Assembly (NCBI RefSeq): GCF_007828035.1
Contig: NZ_VITV01000002.1
Span: 186,001 to 250,000 of the forward strand
DNA length: 64,000 bases
Direction of reading: 5' to 3'
DNA from: Nitrospirillum amazonense
GTDB lineage: Bacteria > Pseudomonadota > Alphaproteobacteria > Azospirillales > Azospirillaceae
Shown here: in pieces, positions 50,221-59,334 of the stretch
Layout of the letters: each line of letters starts with the position of its first letter
Numbering within the stretch: position 1 is the first letter of the stretch
Position numbers and translations under genes: made by a program
The notes under the pieces: model-generated
Database searches by the model: none
Told to the model about the DNA's origin: nothing
What the model saw: the letters and a program-made list of their open reading frames with translations, nothing else

Positions 50221-52059
50221 CTATTCGGGGCATTTGTTGCTGGCCGGCGTGATGGTCAGGCGGATGCCGCCCACCATAAGGTCCGGCAAGACATGGGGTG
50301 TCGGGGTGATCTGGCCATTTTTCAATGCATCGCGCATGGATCGGCAACCAGGGGCGAGCATGAGATTGCCGGTGAGATGCCAGGTACCCGCCTCGTCCGG
50401 TTGATACAGGAGGGCGTCGCTGTACCCGTTCTCCTGCATGATCACAGCCTCAGGCAGATCCGGTTGCAGCCTGACCAGGAAGGCGTTGCAGGATTCGGCA
50501 TCCCCACGGGCGCACCCGTTGCCGTTGCGGACGTGCCCGCTTGCCATATAGGCGCTGATGAAGCCCGCAGGCAAGGTACGGCCTGCCGGATAGACGGTTA
50601 CATACTGGCGCAGCTCCATTGCCGTCGACGGCCGGTCGCCGTGGGCGGCGTAGCGGTCCTTCCTGATCAGCACGGCTGCTGCGGCGGAGTGCAGGGATTC
50701 CCGCTGCTCGTCGCTCCAGCGGCTGTCGGTCGCGGTGCGCAAGGATTCCACCGCCGCCTGGCCCCAACGGGCACCGTCGAAGCGTAAGGCGACCAGATCC
50801 AGCTTCTCAGGGGGCAGGGTGCCTGCCCGCAGGCGAGCCATCTGGTCGGCCACCATCAGCCGGGCGGGATCGGCGACAGGCGTCAGCAGGGCCAGCAGCA
50901 GGATCAGTACCAAATGGGCGGAGACATGGTTGGTGATCTCCAGCAAACGCAGCCACTGGGCCCCGCGCGGATTGGGCGCGCGCACCACGGCGAGGACGTA
51001 GCCGGCGGTATAGACGGCCAGGGCCAGGATAAGGGCCGCCGCCACCACGCGCTGCACGCTCCAGCCGTATTGTCCGACCCGTAAGCCCAGCGCCCAGGCG
51101 GCCAGCGCCACCAGGGGCAGAAGCGCGAGCGCTCCCACGGTGCCGGCCCAGCGCTTGGCGGCGATGGCGGTGCGCTCCACCGCACCATCCTGGTAGCAGC
51201 AGTTGATCAGGAAGATCAGCAGTATCGCCGCCATGATGAGCAGGCGGGTGGCGAAATGGGTCTGCCACAGCGGCTGCAGGGACAGGAAGGGCAGACTGCC
51301 CAGGAAACCCACGACGATAACCGCCAGCAGCGGCAGCAACCAAGAGAATAGGGTGAGCGCCAGGGCGCGGGCACCCCGGATCAGGGCGGGCTGCACGTCG
51401 GTGATGTGCACGGCGCCCGCGATGGCCAAGGTGGTGGCGGGGATGGCGAACCAGTCGTGTTGGATCAGCCGTTCGAAGAAGGTGATCTTCAGCAGATTGA
51501 ACAGGCCGGCGCCGAGATAAAGCACACCCCAGAACACAGCCACGAAGACCACGGTCAGGGCCGCCTGTACCCCTTGCTTCCAGGCCGTGTCAAAATGGCG
51601 CGGATAGCTGGGACGCCAACGCCGCTCGATGATGGCGTCCACCACCAGCGTGTGGGCGATAAACAGGCCGCCGGCCACGTATATCAAATCGAATTGGCTT
51701 CCGAGCAGCAGGGACATACCTATCGCGGGCAGGGAGCTTTGCAAGCGCGCTGCGGCATGATAGCCGAGGCCGGCGACGATCACGGTCGCGACCAGGATCC
51801 AAAGCGCCAGCGGCCGCCGGGTGATCTGGCCCGCCCCCAGCAGGATCAGCAGGGGGACCAGGGAGAACACCATCAGCAGGGGCGTGAACAGGTCGGGCAC
51901 GGTCGCGGGCCAGGTCGCCGGCTTGGTCGCCGCCTCCGCCAGCAGGTAAAGGCCCGCGGCCTGGACCAGGGCCACCACCAGGCGGATCAGGAAAACGTTT
52001 GGGACGCGGTCCGCCGTCTGTGCGGTCGCCGCCATTGTGCCGTCCGTCGCCATGTCCAC
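50221..52059 (-). CDS. DUF4153-type polytopic membrane protein
   Basis: 612 residues. About twelve hydrophobic segments fill residues 20-430 (for example LLMVFSLVPLLILLGAGQI, LTVVFVAVFWGVLYLGAGLF, LLIMAAILLIFLINCCYQDG), followed by a soluble C-terminal domain of about 180 residues with a Cys pair (NGCARGDAESC) and a final Cys near the end. The membrane part matches DUF4153 in the order of its motifs (FWGVLYLGAGLFNLLKI, FFERLIQHDWF). The soluble domain is unusual and would lie in the periplasm or cytoplasm. Function unknown. Monocistronic or co-transcribed with the preceding gene on the same strand. Confidence 0.7.
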   Translation of the reverse strand: MDMATDGTMAATAQTADRVPNVFLIRLVVALVQAAGLYLLAEAATKPATWPATVPDLFTPLLMVFSLVPLLILLGAGQITRRPLALWILVATVIVAGLGYHAAARLQSSLPAIGMSLLLGSQFDLIYVAGGLFIAHTLVVDAIIERRWRPSYPRHFDTAWKQGVQAALTVVFVAVFWGVLYLGAGLFNLLKITFFERLIQHDWFAIPATTLAIAGAVHITDVQPALIRGARALALTLFSWLLPLLAVIVVGFLGSLPFLSLQPLWQTHFATRLLIMAAILLIFLINCCYQDGAVERTAIAAKRWAGTVGALALLPLVALAAWALGLRVGQYGWSVQRVVAAALILALAVYTAGYVLAVVRAPNPRGAQWLRLLEITNHVSAHLVLILLLALLTPVADPARLMVADQMARLRAGTLPPEKLDLVALRFDGARWGQAAVESLRTATDSRWSDEQRESLHSAAAAVLIRKDRYAAHGDRPSTAMELRQYVTVYPAGRTLPAGFISAYMASGHVRNGNGCARGDAESCNAFLVRLQPDLPEAVIMQENGYSDALLYQPDEAGTWHLTGNLMLAPGCRSMRDALKNGQITPTPHVLPDLMVGGIRLTITPASNKCPE

Positions 52060-52118
52060 CCCATCGCCTCGTCGTTGCCGCAGCTTAAGCGGCCTTTTGT
52101 GCAGAAGCGATGCAGGGT

Positions 52119-52574
52119 TTAGGGATTTTCCCCCGGAAAGCGTACCACGGTGTCCTCCGGTGCCAGCGGGGTGCCGTCATGGGCCTGGGGTTCCAGGCGG
52201 CGCAGGGGCAGGCCGGCGCGCTTGTCCACCAGGCGCACATGGGGCTCATCGGCCCTGAAGAAATGATCCTCGCCCCATTGGCGCAGGGCCACCAGCACGG
52301 GGAACAGGCCGCGCCCCTTGGCCGTCAGCACATAGTCCTGATGCCTGCCGCCGTCGGCAGCCGGCACCGCCTGCAGGATGCCATGGTCCACCAGGGTGCG
52401 CAGGCGGGCGGCCAGGATGTTCTTGGCCAGGCCCAGGCTCTTCTGGAACTCCCCGAAGCGGCGCAGGCCGTCGAAGGCGTCGCGGATGATCAGCAGCGAC
52501 CAGCCGTCGCCGATGGCGTCCAGCGGCCGGGCGACGCCGCATAGCGAGTCCTGGTGGCTGGTACGCTTGACCAT
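52119..52574 (-). CDS. HxlR-family transcriptional regulator
   Basis: 151 residues. A single winged-helix domain with the HxlR signature: SLCGVARPLDAIGDGWSLLI, IRDAFDGLRRFGEFQKSLGL, ILAARLRTLVDHGIL and the wing DYVLTAKGRGLFPVLVAL. The Cys at 12 is in the position used for thiol-based sensing of quinones and aldehydes in YodB/HypR-type proteins. It is divergent from the alpha/beta hydrolase gene, with a long inverted repeat between them that probably is its operator. Confidence 0.9.
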   Translation of the reverse strand: MVKRTSHQDSLCGVARPLDAIGDGWSLLIIRDAFDGLRRFGEFQKSLGLAKNILAARLRTLVDHGILQAVPAADGGRHQDYVLTAKGRGLFPVLVALRQWGEDHFFRADEPHVRLVDKRAGLPLRRLEPQAHDGTPLAPEDTVVRFPGENP

Positions 52575-52613
52575 GGCGGTTTTCCCTCCTGCCGATGATG
52601 GTTCGGATATAGA

Positions 52614-52667
52614 GGTTGCAAGTTAAAACCTCAAGCGTTATGCCTCGTATGGTTTTAACTTGAAACC
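52614..52667. promoter_or_regulatory. Long inverted repeat, probable HxlR operator
   Basis: GGTTGCAAGTTAAAACC at 52614-52630 and GGTTTTAACTTGAAACC at 52651-52667. The second is the reverse complement of the first at all but two positions. Spacer 20 bp. It lies between the divergent hxlR-type and hydrolase genes, 17 bp before the hydrolase start. Confidence 0.75.
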
Positions 52668-52684
52668 ATATCGGAGCGACCACC

Positions 52685-53599
52685 ATGATTCCCGCCGATG
52701 CCACCTTCGACGGCACCTTTCCCTTCGCCCCCCATGTCACCGACGCCCCGGGCTTCGCCATGCACTACGTGGACGAAGGGCAGGGTGATGTGGTGCTGTG
52801 CCTGCATGGGGAGCCCACCTGGGGCTACCTGTTCCGCCATCTGATTGGCGCGTTGAGCGCCACGCACCGCGTGGTGGTGCCCGACCACATGGGCTTCGGC
52901 AAAAGCGCCACGCCGCCGGACCGCAGCTATTGGCTGCAGGATCATATCGACAATCTGGAGCGCTTCGTCCTGGCGCTGGACCTGCGCGACATCACCCTGG
53001 TGCTGCACGATTTCGGCGGGCCGATGGGCATGGGGCTGGCCGCCCGCCATCCGGATCGCATCAAGCGGGTGATCTCGACCAACGGCCCCGTGTCCTTCGG
53101 CCAAGCCGACCAGGTTGACCGGCTGTTGGCCAATGCCGCGACGGCGCCCTGGTTCCAGTGGATACTCAAGGCGCAGGCGGACGGCAGCCTGGAAACGGTG
53201 CTGGGCCAGTTGGGCTACACCATCCTCAGCACGCTGAAACTCAACGGCTTCGAGGACCACAGCCTCATCACCGATGCCTGGCTGGCAGCCTATGGCGCGC
53301 CCTTCGCCACGCCGGCGGATTGCCTGGGTGCCATCGGCTGGGCCAAGGGCTTCGCCACCGGCGCGCACCGGTTCGAAGCGCCGGACGCGGCCGCCATCCG
53401 CGCCATTCGCGCCAGGCCGGCGCTGGCCATCTGGGGGATGGCGGACCGCACCCTGCAGGGGGCGCACTTCCTGCCGCTGTTCCGCGACCTGTTCCCGGCC
53501 GCCGCCGTGCATGAATTACCCGGCGTGGGCCACTACTGCCTGGAGGACGCGCCGGACCTGATCGCCCGGCTGATCGCCGATTTCCTGCGTCAGTCGTAA
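52685..53599 (+). CDS. Alpha/beta hydrolase with Asp nucleophile (haloalkane-dehalogenase-like)
   Basis: 304 residues. Oxyanion motif LHGEPTWGYLFRHL as in DhlA-type dehalogenases, nucleophile elbow LHDFGGPMGMG with Asp as nucleophile, and the catalytic His in GVGHYCLEDAPDLI. Asp nucleophile excludes ordinary esterases and points to dehalogenase/epoxide-hydrolase chemistry. However the Trp that follows the nucleophile and holds the halide in true haloalkane dehalogenases is Phe here, so the substrate may not be a haloalkane. Start ATG 52685 has GGAG upstream. Regulated by the divergent HxlR gene (inference). Overlaps the convergent MBL gene by 10 bp. Confidence 0.82.
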   Translation: MIPADATFDGTFPFAPHVTDAPGFAMHYVDEGQGDVVLCLHGEPTWGYLFRHLIGALSATHRVVVPDHMGFGKSATPPDRSYWLQDHIDNLERFVLALDLRDITLVLHDFGGPMGMGLAARHPDRIKRVISTNGPVSFGQADQVDRLLANAATAPWFQWILKAQADGSLETVLGQLGYTILSTLKLNGFEDHSLITDAWLAAYGAPFATPADCLGAIGWAKGFATGAHRFEAPDAAAIRAIRARPALAIWGMADRTLQGAHFLPLFRDLFPAAAVHELPGVGHYCLEDAPDLIARLIADFLRQS

Positions 53600-54381
53600 T
53601 AGCCCGGCGCCAACCGGAAGCGGGGCCACACCTCCGGGTCGTGGCCCGGCACCAGCGTGGCGCCGGTCCGCTCCGCCAGTGCGCGCAGCTTGGCCACGGA
53701 CCGGACGGTGTCCACGGCCGACGCCAGGAAGCCCGGCAGCGCTTTCTCGTTCCAATGGTCCAGCGTGTACACAGCGTCGGCCGCCAGCAGCCAGGCACCG
53801 CTGTGGGTTAGGGTGACCAGGAAGGATTGGTGGCCCACCGAATGGCCGGGGGTCGACACCAGGCGCAAGGTCCCATCGCCGAACAGGTCAAGGCCATCGG
53901 TGGCGTCGCCCTCCAGGAAGCGCCAGTCCAGGCCGGGGCGGTCGAAATCCCGGCGGGCATAGGCGCCGGCGGCGAACCAGTCGGGGGTGAAGGCGTATTC
54001 ATATTCCCGCCGCTGCACGATGTGGGTGGCGTGGGGGAAACGGCCGATGGCGCCGGTGTGGTCGGAATGCAGGTGCGACAGCGCGACATAACGGATGCCG
54101 CCCGGGGCCAGGCCCAGCGCCGCCAGCTGGGCGACGCATCCCTGTTCTGGCGTCATCACCGGCCGGAAGAGGTCGACCGTGTCGCCCCAGTAGCCGCGTG
54201 GATCCGGCAGCCCTTCGGCCGCCAGGCCGCCGTCCAGCAGGACGTTGCCCTTGGGGTGGGTCAGCAGGAACCAGGGCACCGGGATCTCATAGTCAGCGCC
54301 GCCGCCCTGATTCATGCGGATGTCGTGCGTCTTGCAGTGCTGTGTGCCGGACTGGAAGAAGTAGAGGCGGATATCGCTCAT
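53590..54381 (-). CDS. Metallo-beta-lactamase-fold hydrolase (AHL-lactonase-like)
   Basis: 263 residues from ATG 54381 (AAGGA upstream). The dinuclear zinc site is HLHSDHTGAIG, with the other ligands in TPGHSVGHQSFL, LAADAVYTLDHWNEK and LVPGHDPEVWPRF. The N-terminal pattern (FFQSGTQHCKTHDI; PVPWFLLTHPKGNVLLDGG) follows AiiA/AttM-type quorum-quenching lactonases, which open the homoserine lactone ring of acyl-HSL signals. Other lactones are possible. Divergent from a LysR gene 99 bp away with a palindrome between, so it is probably inducible. Confidence 0.84.
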   Translation of the reverse strand: MSDIRLYFFQSGTQHCKTHDIRMNQGGGADYEIPVPWFLLTHPKGNVLLDGGLAAEGLPDPRGYWGDTVDLFRPVMTPEQGCVAQLAALGLAPGGIRYVALSHLHSDHTGAIGRFPHATHIVQRREYEYAFTPDWFAAGAYARRDFDRPGLDWRFLEGDATDGLDLFGDGTLRLVSTPGHSVGHQSFLVTLTHSGAWLLAADAVYTLDHWNEKALPGFLASAVDTVRSVAKLRALAERTGATLVPGHDPEVWPRFRLAPGYYD

Positions 54382-54462
54382 GGGGAAGTCCTTGGAATGT
54401 AGGGCTCCCTTGTGTCGGCCATCGGCATATTGGTCGGTAGGCGCGGTCTTCTGATTATTTTC

Positions 54463-54477
54463 ATCGGAAAATCCGAT
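54463..54477. promoter_or_regulatory. LysR-type palindrome in the MBL/lysR divergent region
   Basis: ATCGGA-AAA-TCCGAT, a perfect 6-bp-armed palindrome directly before the lysR start at 54481. It is nearly identical to the site at 35516-35530 before another lysR gene. Confidence 0.55.
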
Positions 54478-54480
54478 AGA

Positions 54481-55380
54481 ATGGTCTCCATGGATTTGCT
54501 GATGGCCATGCGCGTCTATGTTCGGGTGGTGGAGCGGGGCAGCCTGTCGGCCGCCGCCCGCGACTTCGGCATGGGCCAGCCGGCGGTGAGCGAACGCATT
54601 GAGCGGCTGGAGGCCCATCTGGGCAGCCGCCTGCTGCTGCGCAGCACCCGCTCGTTGTCCATGACCGATGCCGGCGCCGTCTTCTATGAACGCGCGCGGC
54701 AGACCCTGGAGGCGGCGGCCGACGCGGTCGCCGCGGTGGGCCGGGACCAGCCTTTGCGCGGCACCCTGCGCCTGGCGGCACCCCATGGCGTGGGCGAGGT
54801 GCTGCTGCCGCCTATCCTGCTGCGCCTGCGCCAGTCGCATCCCGAACTCGACATCGATCTTGTGCTGAATGATCGCGTCGTGGACCCGGTGACGGAGGGG
54901 GTGGACCTCTCCCTGCGCTTGGGGGACAGCGGGGAGGGCGGGTTCGTCGCCCGGCCCTTGGGCCATGTCCGCCGCCTGCTGGTGGCCGCGCCCGAATATA
55001 TAACGCGCCACAGCGCCCCGGCGGGGCCGCAGGACCTGGGCGGTCATGACTTCGTGCGGGTCGGCGGCCTGTTCGCCAACGGCCGGCTGCCCCTGGTGGT
55101 CGATGACGGGACCGCCATCGCCGCGCCGATACGGATACGCATGAGCCTCGGCCACTGGCGGCCGGCGCACGCCCTGCTGCTGGGCGGGGCCGGTATCGGT
55201 GTGTTGCAGGCGCCGGTGTGCGCGGCGGATGTGGCGGCGGGCCGGTTGGTGCCGCTGCTGCCCGGGTATACGGTGCCGGGCTTCGACCTGCAGGCGCTCT
55301 ATCCCGTCAGCCGGCAGGTGCCGCCCAAGGTGCGGATGGTGCTGGACCTGCTGCGGCAGGAACTGCCGGCGCTGCTGTGA
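54481..55380 (+). CDS. LysR-family regulator (CrgA-like branch)
   Basis: 299 residues from ATG 54481; upstream in-frame starts would overlap the palindrome. N-terminal winged helix (MRVYVRVVERGSLSAAARDF; GQPAVSERIERLEAHLGSRL) and effector domain with the branch-typical GTLRLAAPHGVGEVLLPPIL and LNDRVVDPVTEGVDLSLRLG. Divergent from the lactonase-like gene, which it most likely controls. The effector is unknown. Confidence 0.88.
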   Translation: MVSMDLLMAMRVYVRVVERGSLSAAARDFGMGQPAVSERIERLEAHLGSRLLLRSTRSLSMTDAGAVFYERARQTLEAAADAVAAVGRDQPLRGTLRLAAPHGVGEVLLPPILLRLRQSHPELDIDLVLNDRVVDPVTEGVDLSLRLGDSGEGGFVARPLGHVRRLLVAAPEYITRHSAPAGPQDLGGHDFVRVGGLFANGRLPLVVDDGTAIAAPIRIRMSLGHWRPAHALLLGGAGIGVLQAPVCAADVAAGRLVPLLPGYTVPGFDLQALYPVSRQVPPKVRMVLDLLRQELPALL

Positions 55381-55403
55381 CTCTGTTCAGGGCCTGAGGA
55401 TTT

Positions 55404-56000
55404 TCAGGGCCTGAGGATTTCCACCACCCGGGCCACGGGGCGCTCGGCGCCGGGCAGGGTGAGGGCCAGGTGGGCTAGGCGGCCATAGAGCGCCTCGCCT
55501 TCCGCCCCGCCCAGCAGGCGGACCAGTGCCGCGTCGGCCGCCAGGGTGAAGAACAGCCGCGGCCGGCTGAGGAAGGGCAGGCCGGCATCGGACAGCAGGG
55601 TGCCGAAGGGCGTCTTTTCCGCCAGCGCCTCCGCCGCCACCGGCGGGGGCAGGGCCAGCATGTCGACGCTCAGCAGGCCCAGGGCCAGCGGGCGGCCATC
55701 GGCGCGCGCCGCCAGGATGACAAGTCTGCGCAGGCGATCAAGGCCGGGGCCCTGGTCGCGGGTGCGGGCCTGGACATTGACGCTGACCGGGCCGCCGGCG
55801 TGACGGGCCAGGGCCGCGGTCATGCCGTCGACATGGTCCAGGCGCGGGCGCACCACGTCCGGCAGGGCGTCGGCGGCGACGGCAGTGATCGCCGGCGGTG
55901 CCAGGCCCAGGTCGGCATAGCTGAGGGCCAGCGCGGCGCGGGCCTCCGCCAGGGGGGGCTCAGCAGGAAGGTCGGTGGGGGCGAACATGGGCCGCACCAT
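55404..56000 (-). CDS. Hypothetical protein, weakly chorismate-lyase/UbiC-like
   Basis: About 198 residues from ATG 56000 (or 55988); no signal peptide. The order of motifs DRLRRLVILAARADGRPLAL, SVDMLALPPPVAAEAL, EKTPFGTLLSDAG and the final RPVARVVEIL resembles the UbiC/UTRA fold, where an Arg-rich strand is followed by a L..G..PLG..L-like turn. The match is loose and no catalytic residue set could be confirmed, so the call is tentative. Upstream of the ribosomal operon on the other strand, with about 245 bp between. Confidence 0.5.
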   Translation of the reverse strand: MVRPMFAPTDLPAEPPLAEARAALALSYADLGLAPPAITAVAADALPDVVRPRLDHVDGMTAALARHAGGPVSVNVQARTRDQGPGLDRLRRLVILAARADGRPLALGLLSVDMLALPPPVAAEALAEKTPFGTLLSDAGLPFLSRPRLFFTLAADAALVRLLGGAEGEALYGRLAHLALTLPGAERPVARVVEILRP

Positions 56001-56245
56001 AGGCGTGGGGGCCCGGCACTGCCAAGCGCCCGGCGCGGGGGACCCCTTTCGTTCCCGCAGGGCGGGCGCCCGCGCTTCGGGGTTGAAATCGCCGGGGCGG
56101 CGGAGTATCACACCGGCCATCGTCAATCCCACACGTGGGCTTGCGGGGCGTCCTTATTATCTGGGCGGTCCGCTTCCGGTGTCTCAAGGCCAGGTGGCCG
56201 AGGGGCATTGCCCACGGAGGCCAAACCGGAGAAAGGTTCCGTTTC

Positions 56246-57025
56246 ATGGCTATGCCTACCTTTACCATGCGCCAGCTGCTGGAAGCCGGCGTGCATTTCG
56301 GTCACCACACCCGTCGCTGGAACCCGAAGATGGCCCCGTACATCTTCGGTGTGCGCAACGGCGTGCACATCATCGACCTGGAGCAGTCGGTGCCCATGCT
56401 GCACCGCGCCATGCAGGCCGTGCGTGACGTGGTGGCCGGCGGTGGCCGCGTCCTGTTCGTCGGCACCAAGCGCCAGGCCCAGGAGAAGGTGGCCGAGGCT
56501 GCCGGTCGTTGCGGCCAGTACTACGTCAACCACCGCTGGCTCGGCGGCATGTTGACCAACTGGAAGACCATCTCCCAGTCCATTAAGCGCCTGCGCGAGA
56601 TGGATGAGCTGCTGGGCGGCCAGATCGCCGGCCTGACCAAGAAGGAATTGCTGAACCGCACCCGTGACCGCGACAAGCTGGAGCGGGCGCTGGGCGGCAT
56701 CAAGGAGATGGGCGGCCTGCCGGACATCCTGGTCATCATCGACACCAACAAGGAGTCGCTGGCCGTTCAGGAAGCCAACAAGCTGGGCATCCCCGTGGTG
56801 GCCGTGCTGGACAGCAACAGCAACCCCGACGGCGTGACCTTCCCCATCCCCGGCAACGACGACGCCCTGCGCGCCATCGAGCTGTACTGCGAGCTGATCT
56901 CCGGCGCTGTGCTGGATGGCCTGCACGCTGAGATGGCCGCGTCGGGCATCGACGTCGGCGCTTCGGAAGAGGCCCCGGTGGAAGAGATCCCCGCCGAGGA
57001 AGCCGAAGTCGCGGCCGAGGCCTAA
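56246..57025 (+). CDS. rpsB: 30S ribosomal protein S2
   Basis: 259 residues from ATG 56246 (the first residues are [20 protein letters not shown]). Family motifs: [54 protein letters not shown], and [15 protein letters not shown] near 190. A short acidic C-terminal tail ([19 protein letters not shown]) is typical of alphaproteobacteria. It is part of the 30S platform, needed for S1 binding. First gene of the rpsB-tsf unit. Confidence 0.97.
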   Translation: MAMPTFTMRQLLEAGVHFGHHTRRWNPKMAPYIFGVRNGVHIIDLEQSVPMLHRAMQAVRDVVAGGGRVLFVGTKRQAQEKVAEAAGRCGQYYVNHRWLGGMLTNWKTISQSIKRLREMDELLGGQIAGLTKKELLNRTRDRDKLERALGGIKEMGGLPDILVIIDTNKESLAVQEANKLGIPVVAVLDSNSNPDGVTFPIPGNDDALRAIELYCELISGAVLDGLHAEMAASGIDVGASEEAPVEEIPAEEAEVAAEA

Positions 57026-57157
57026 GGCTTAAGCGAACGGCCGGGCCGGGGCTCCGTTCACGGGGGTCCGGTCCGGCCGGCTTGCTGTCCGGGGGCGGTG
57101 CCCTTGGACTGTCCGGGTCCCCGGGGTGCGTCAAACCATCCCGCCCCCGGCCGACCA

Positions 57158-57176
57158 CCGCCCCGCTTCGGGGCGG
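57158..57176 (+). promoter_or_regulatory. Hairpin in the long rpsB-tsf spacer
   Basis: CCGCCCCG-CTT-CGGGGCGG, perfect 8-bp stem. It stands in a 283-bp GC-rich spacer with several other inverted repeats and no T-run, so it is a candidate attenuator or RNA-stability element rather than a full terminator. Confidence 0.4.
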
Positions 57177-57308
57177 CTGTCATATGGGTGGCCCCCCGCC
57201 GGGGTGGCGACCCCACGAATTTCCGGATGCGGACGGCGACGTCCCTCCGATCCCTGATCAAAATCCCTGCGGACGCCCGTCCGCCCTGACGCGATGAGAG
57301 AGGCGAAG

Positions 57309-58226
57309 ATGGCTGAGATTACGGCTGCGCTCGTTAAGGAGCTGCGCGAAAAGACCGGCGCCGGCATGATGGACTGCAAGAAGGCCCTGAACGAGGTCGC
57401 CGGCGACATCGAGGGCGCCGTCGACTGGTTGCGCAAGAAGGGTCTGGCCGCCGCCGCCAAGAAGGCCGGCCGCGTCGCCGCCGAGGGCCTGGTCGGTGTC
57501 GCCTCCCAGGGCACCGTCGGCGCCGCCGTCGAGATCAACGCCGAGACCGACTTCGTCGCCCGCAACGACCTGTTCCAGGCCCTGGTGTCCGGCGTGACCA
57601 AGCTGGCGCTGGCCGATGCCGACGTCGAGTCCCTGAAGGGCCAGGCTTTCGGTAACGGCCGCACCGTCGCGGAAGAGCTGACCCACCTGGTCGCCACCAT
57701 CGGCGAGAACATGAACCTGCGCCGCGCCGCCCGCCTGTCGGTCACCGACGGCGTCGTCGCCACCTATGTCCACAACGCCCTGACCGGCGGCCTGGGCAAG
57801 ATCGGCGTGCTGGTGGCCCTGGAGTCGACCGGCGACAAGGCCAAGCTGCAGGAGCTGGGCCGCCAGATCGCCATGCACATCGCCGCCGCCCGTCCGGAAG
57901 CCCTGGACATCGCCGACGTCGACACCGCCGCCCTGGACCGTGAGCGCAACGTGCTGGCCGACCAGGCCCGCGCCTCCGGCAAGGCCGAGGACATCATCGC
58001 GAAGATGGTGGAAGGCCGCCTGCGCAAGTACTACGAGGAAGTGGTGCTGCTGGAGCAGACCTACGTCATCGACCAGGAGACCAAGATCCGCAAGGTCGTC
58101 GAGAATGCCGCCAAGGACGTGGGCGCCCCGGTGAAGCTGACCGGCTTCGTGCGCTTCGTGCTGGGCGACGGCATCGAAAAGGAAGAGAGCGATTTCGCGG
58201 CCGAAGTGGCCTCGATGGCGCGCTGA
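57309..58226 (+). CDS. tsf: Translation elongation factor Ts
   Basis: 305 residues from ATG 57309. N-terminal UBA-like domain with the signature [16 protein letters not shown], then [13 protein letters not shown], and the core TDFVARND used to displace GDP from EF-Tu. Dimerisation domains follow in normal order, with [22 protein letters not shown] and [19 protein letters not shown]. It recycles EF-Tu-GDP. The gene follows rpsB in the universal order and ends at a hairpin. Confidence 0.97.
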   Translation: MAEITAALVKELREKTGAGMMDCKKALNEVAGDIEGAVDWLRKKGLAAAAKKAGRVAAEGLVGVASQGTVGAAVEINAETDFVARNDLFQALVSGVTKLALADADVESLKGQAFGNGRTVAEELTHLVATIGENMNLRRAARLSVTDGVVATYVHNALTGGLGKIGVLVALESTGDKAKLQELGRQIAMHIAAARPEALDIADVDTAALDRERNVLADQARASGKAEDIIAKMVEGRLRKYYEEVVLLEQTYVIDQETKIRKVVENAAKDVGAPVKLTGFVRFVLGDGIEKEESDFAAEVASMAR

Positions 58227-58609
58227 TCCCACAGCCGACTTGAGTTGAGTATGACCGGCGCGTCCAGTGATGGGCGCGCCGGTTTCTTGGGTGCTCCCAC
58301 CATGGCGGCGCCCCCCGGCCATCCCCGGCACCATTTCTGTGTCAGCCCCGGATGGCGATTTTCCTGACAATTCCAGGTGAGTAGAGTGGCCGCCGGCGTG
58401 ATCGTCCGCGCCGCTCTTTCGTGTGCCTCGGACCCGGCGTCATTTTGACGGCACAATTCGGGGCTCTGTTGTGCTGCCCTCCCGCAACGCCAGACTTGGC
58501 GGCGGGGGCAAGTTTGCAGTAGAGCTAACCCGGATCTGACCCCGGACACTCGTGGCTTCCCAACCCGGCTTGCCGCCGGGCCCACCAACTGGCGAGAGGA
58601 CCTGACCCC
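58227..58609 (+). other. 383-bp tsf-pyrH interval
   Basis: Contains the tsf terminator (58254-58285) and then about 320 bp with no open frame that looks real on either strand. A TTGACG at 58445-58450 could be a -35 element for pyrH but its -10 is weak. I see nothing else. Confidence 0.4.
58254..58285 (+). terminator. Probable terminator of the rpsB-tsf unit
   Basis: ACCGGCGCG / CGCGCCGGT, 9-bp stem with a 12-nt loop, followed by TTTCTT. 28 bp past the tsf stop. Confidence 0.6.
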
Positions 58610-59332
58610 GTGGCTGCCCGATACAAACGCGTGCTATTGAAAATCTCGGGCGAGGCGCTGATGGGGGACCGTGAATTCGGTCTCGACCAGAAGGTCGTCA
58701 ACCGCGTCGCCAACGAGGTGAAGACCGTCGTCCAGATGGGTGTCGAGGTTTGCCTGGTCATCGGCGGCGGCAACATTTTCCGTGGCGTCTCGGGCGCCGC
58801 GTCGGGCATGGAACGCGCCACGGCCGACAACATGGGCATGCTGGCCACCGTCATGAACGCCTTGGCCATGCAGAGCGCGCTGGAGCGCATCGACGTGCCC
58901 ACCCGCGTGCAGTCCGCCATCCCCATGGCCAGCGTGTGTGAGCCCTTCATCCGCCGCCGCGCCGTGCGCCACATGGAAAAGGGCAGGGTGGTGATTTTCG
59001 CCGCCGGCACCGGCAACCCCTTCTTCACCACCGACACGGCCGCGGCATTGCGCGCCTCGGAAATGGGCTGCGAGGCCCTGCTGAAGGGCACCAAGGTGGA
59101 TGGCGTCTACACCGCCGATCCCAAGAAGGATCCCACGGCCGAGCGCCTGAGTTCCCTGAGCTACCTACACGTGCTGTCCAACGACCTGCAGGTCATGGAC
59201 GCGACGGCGATTTCGCTGGCGCGTGAGAACAACATTCCTATTCTCGTCTTTTCCATCCATCAGGAAGGCGGTTTCGCCGAAGTCATGGATGGAAGGGGTC
59301 ATTTCACGATCATTACGGAAGAAGAGGCTTGA
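58610..59332 (+). CDS. pyrH: Uridylate kinase
   Basis: 240 residues starting with GTG (58610). Phosphorylates UMP to UDP; bacterial hexameric type. Motifs: [57 protein letters not shown], and [14 protein letters not shown]. The closing segment [16 protein letters not shown] fits the family. Two bp separate its stop from the frr start; the two are co-translated. Confidence 0.97.
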   Translation: MAARYKRVLLKISGEALMGDREFGLDQKVVNRVANEVKTVVQMGVEVCLVIGGGNIFRGVSGAASGMERATADNMGMLATVMNALAMQSALERIDVPTRVQSAIPMASVCEPFIRRRAVRHMEKGRVVIFAAGTGNPFFTTDTAAALRASEMGCEALLKGTKVDGVYTADPKKDPTAERLSSLSYLHVLSNDLQVMDATAISLARENNIPILVFSIHQEGGFAEVMDGRGHFTIITEEEA

Positions 59333-59334
59333 AC

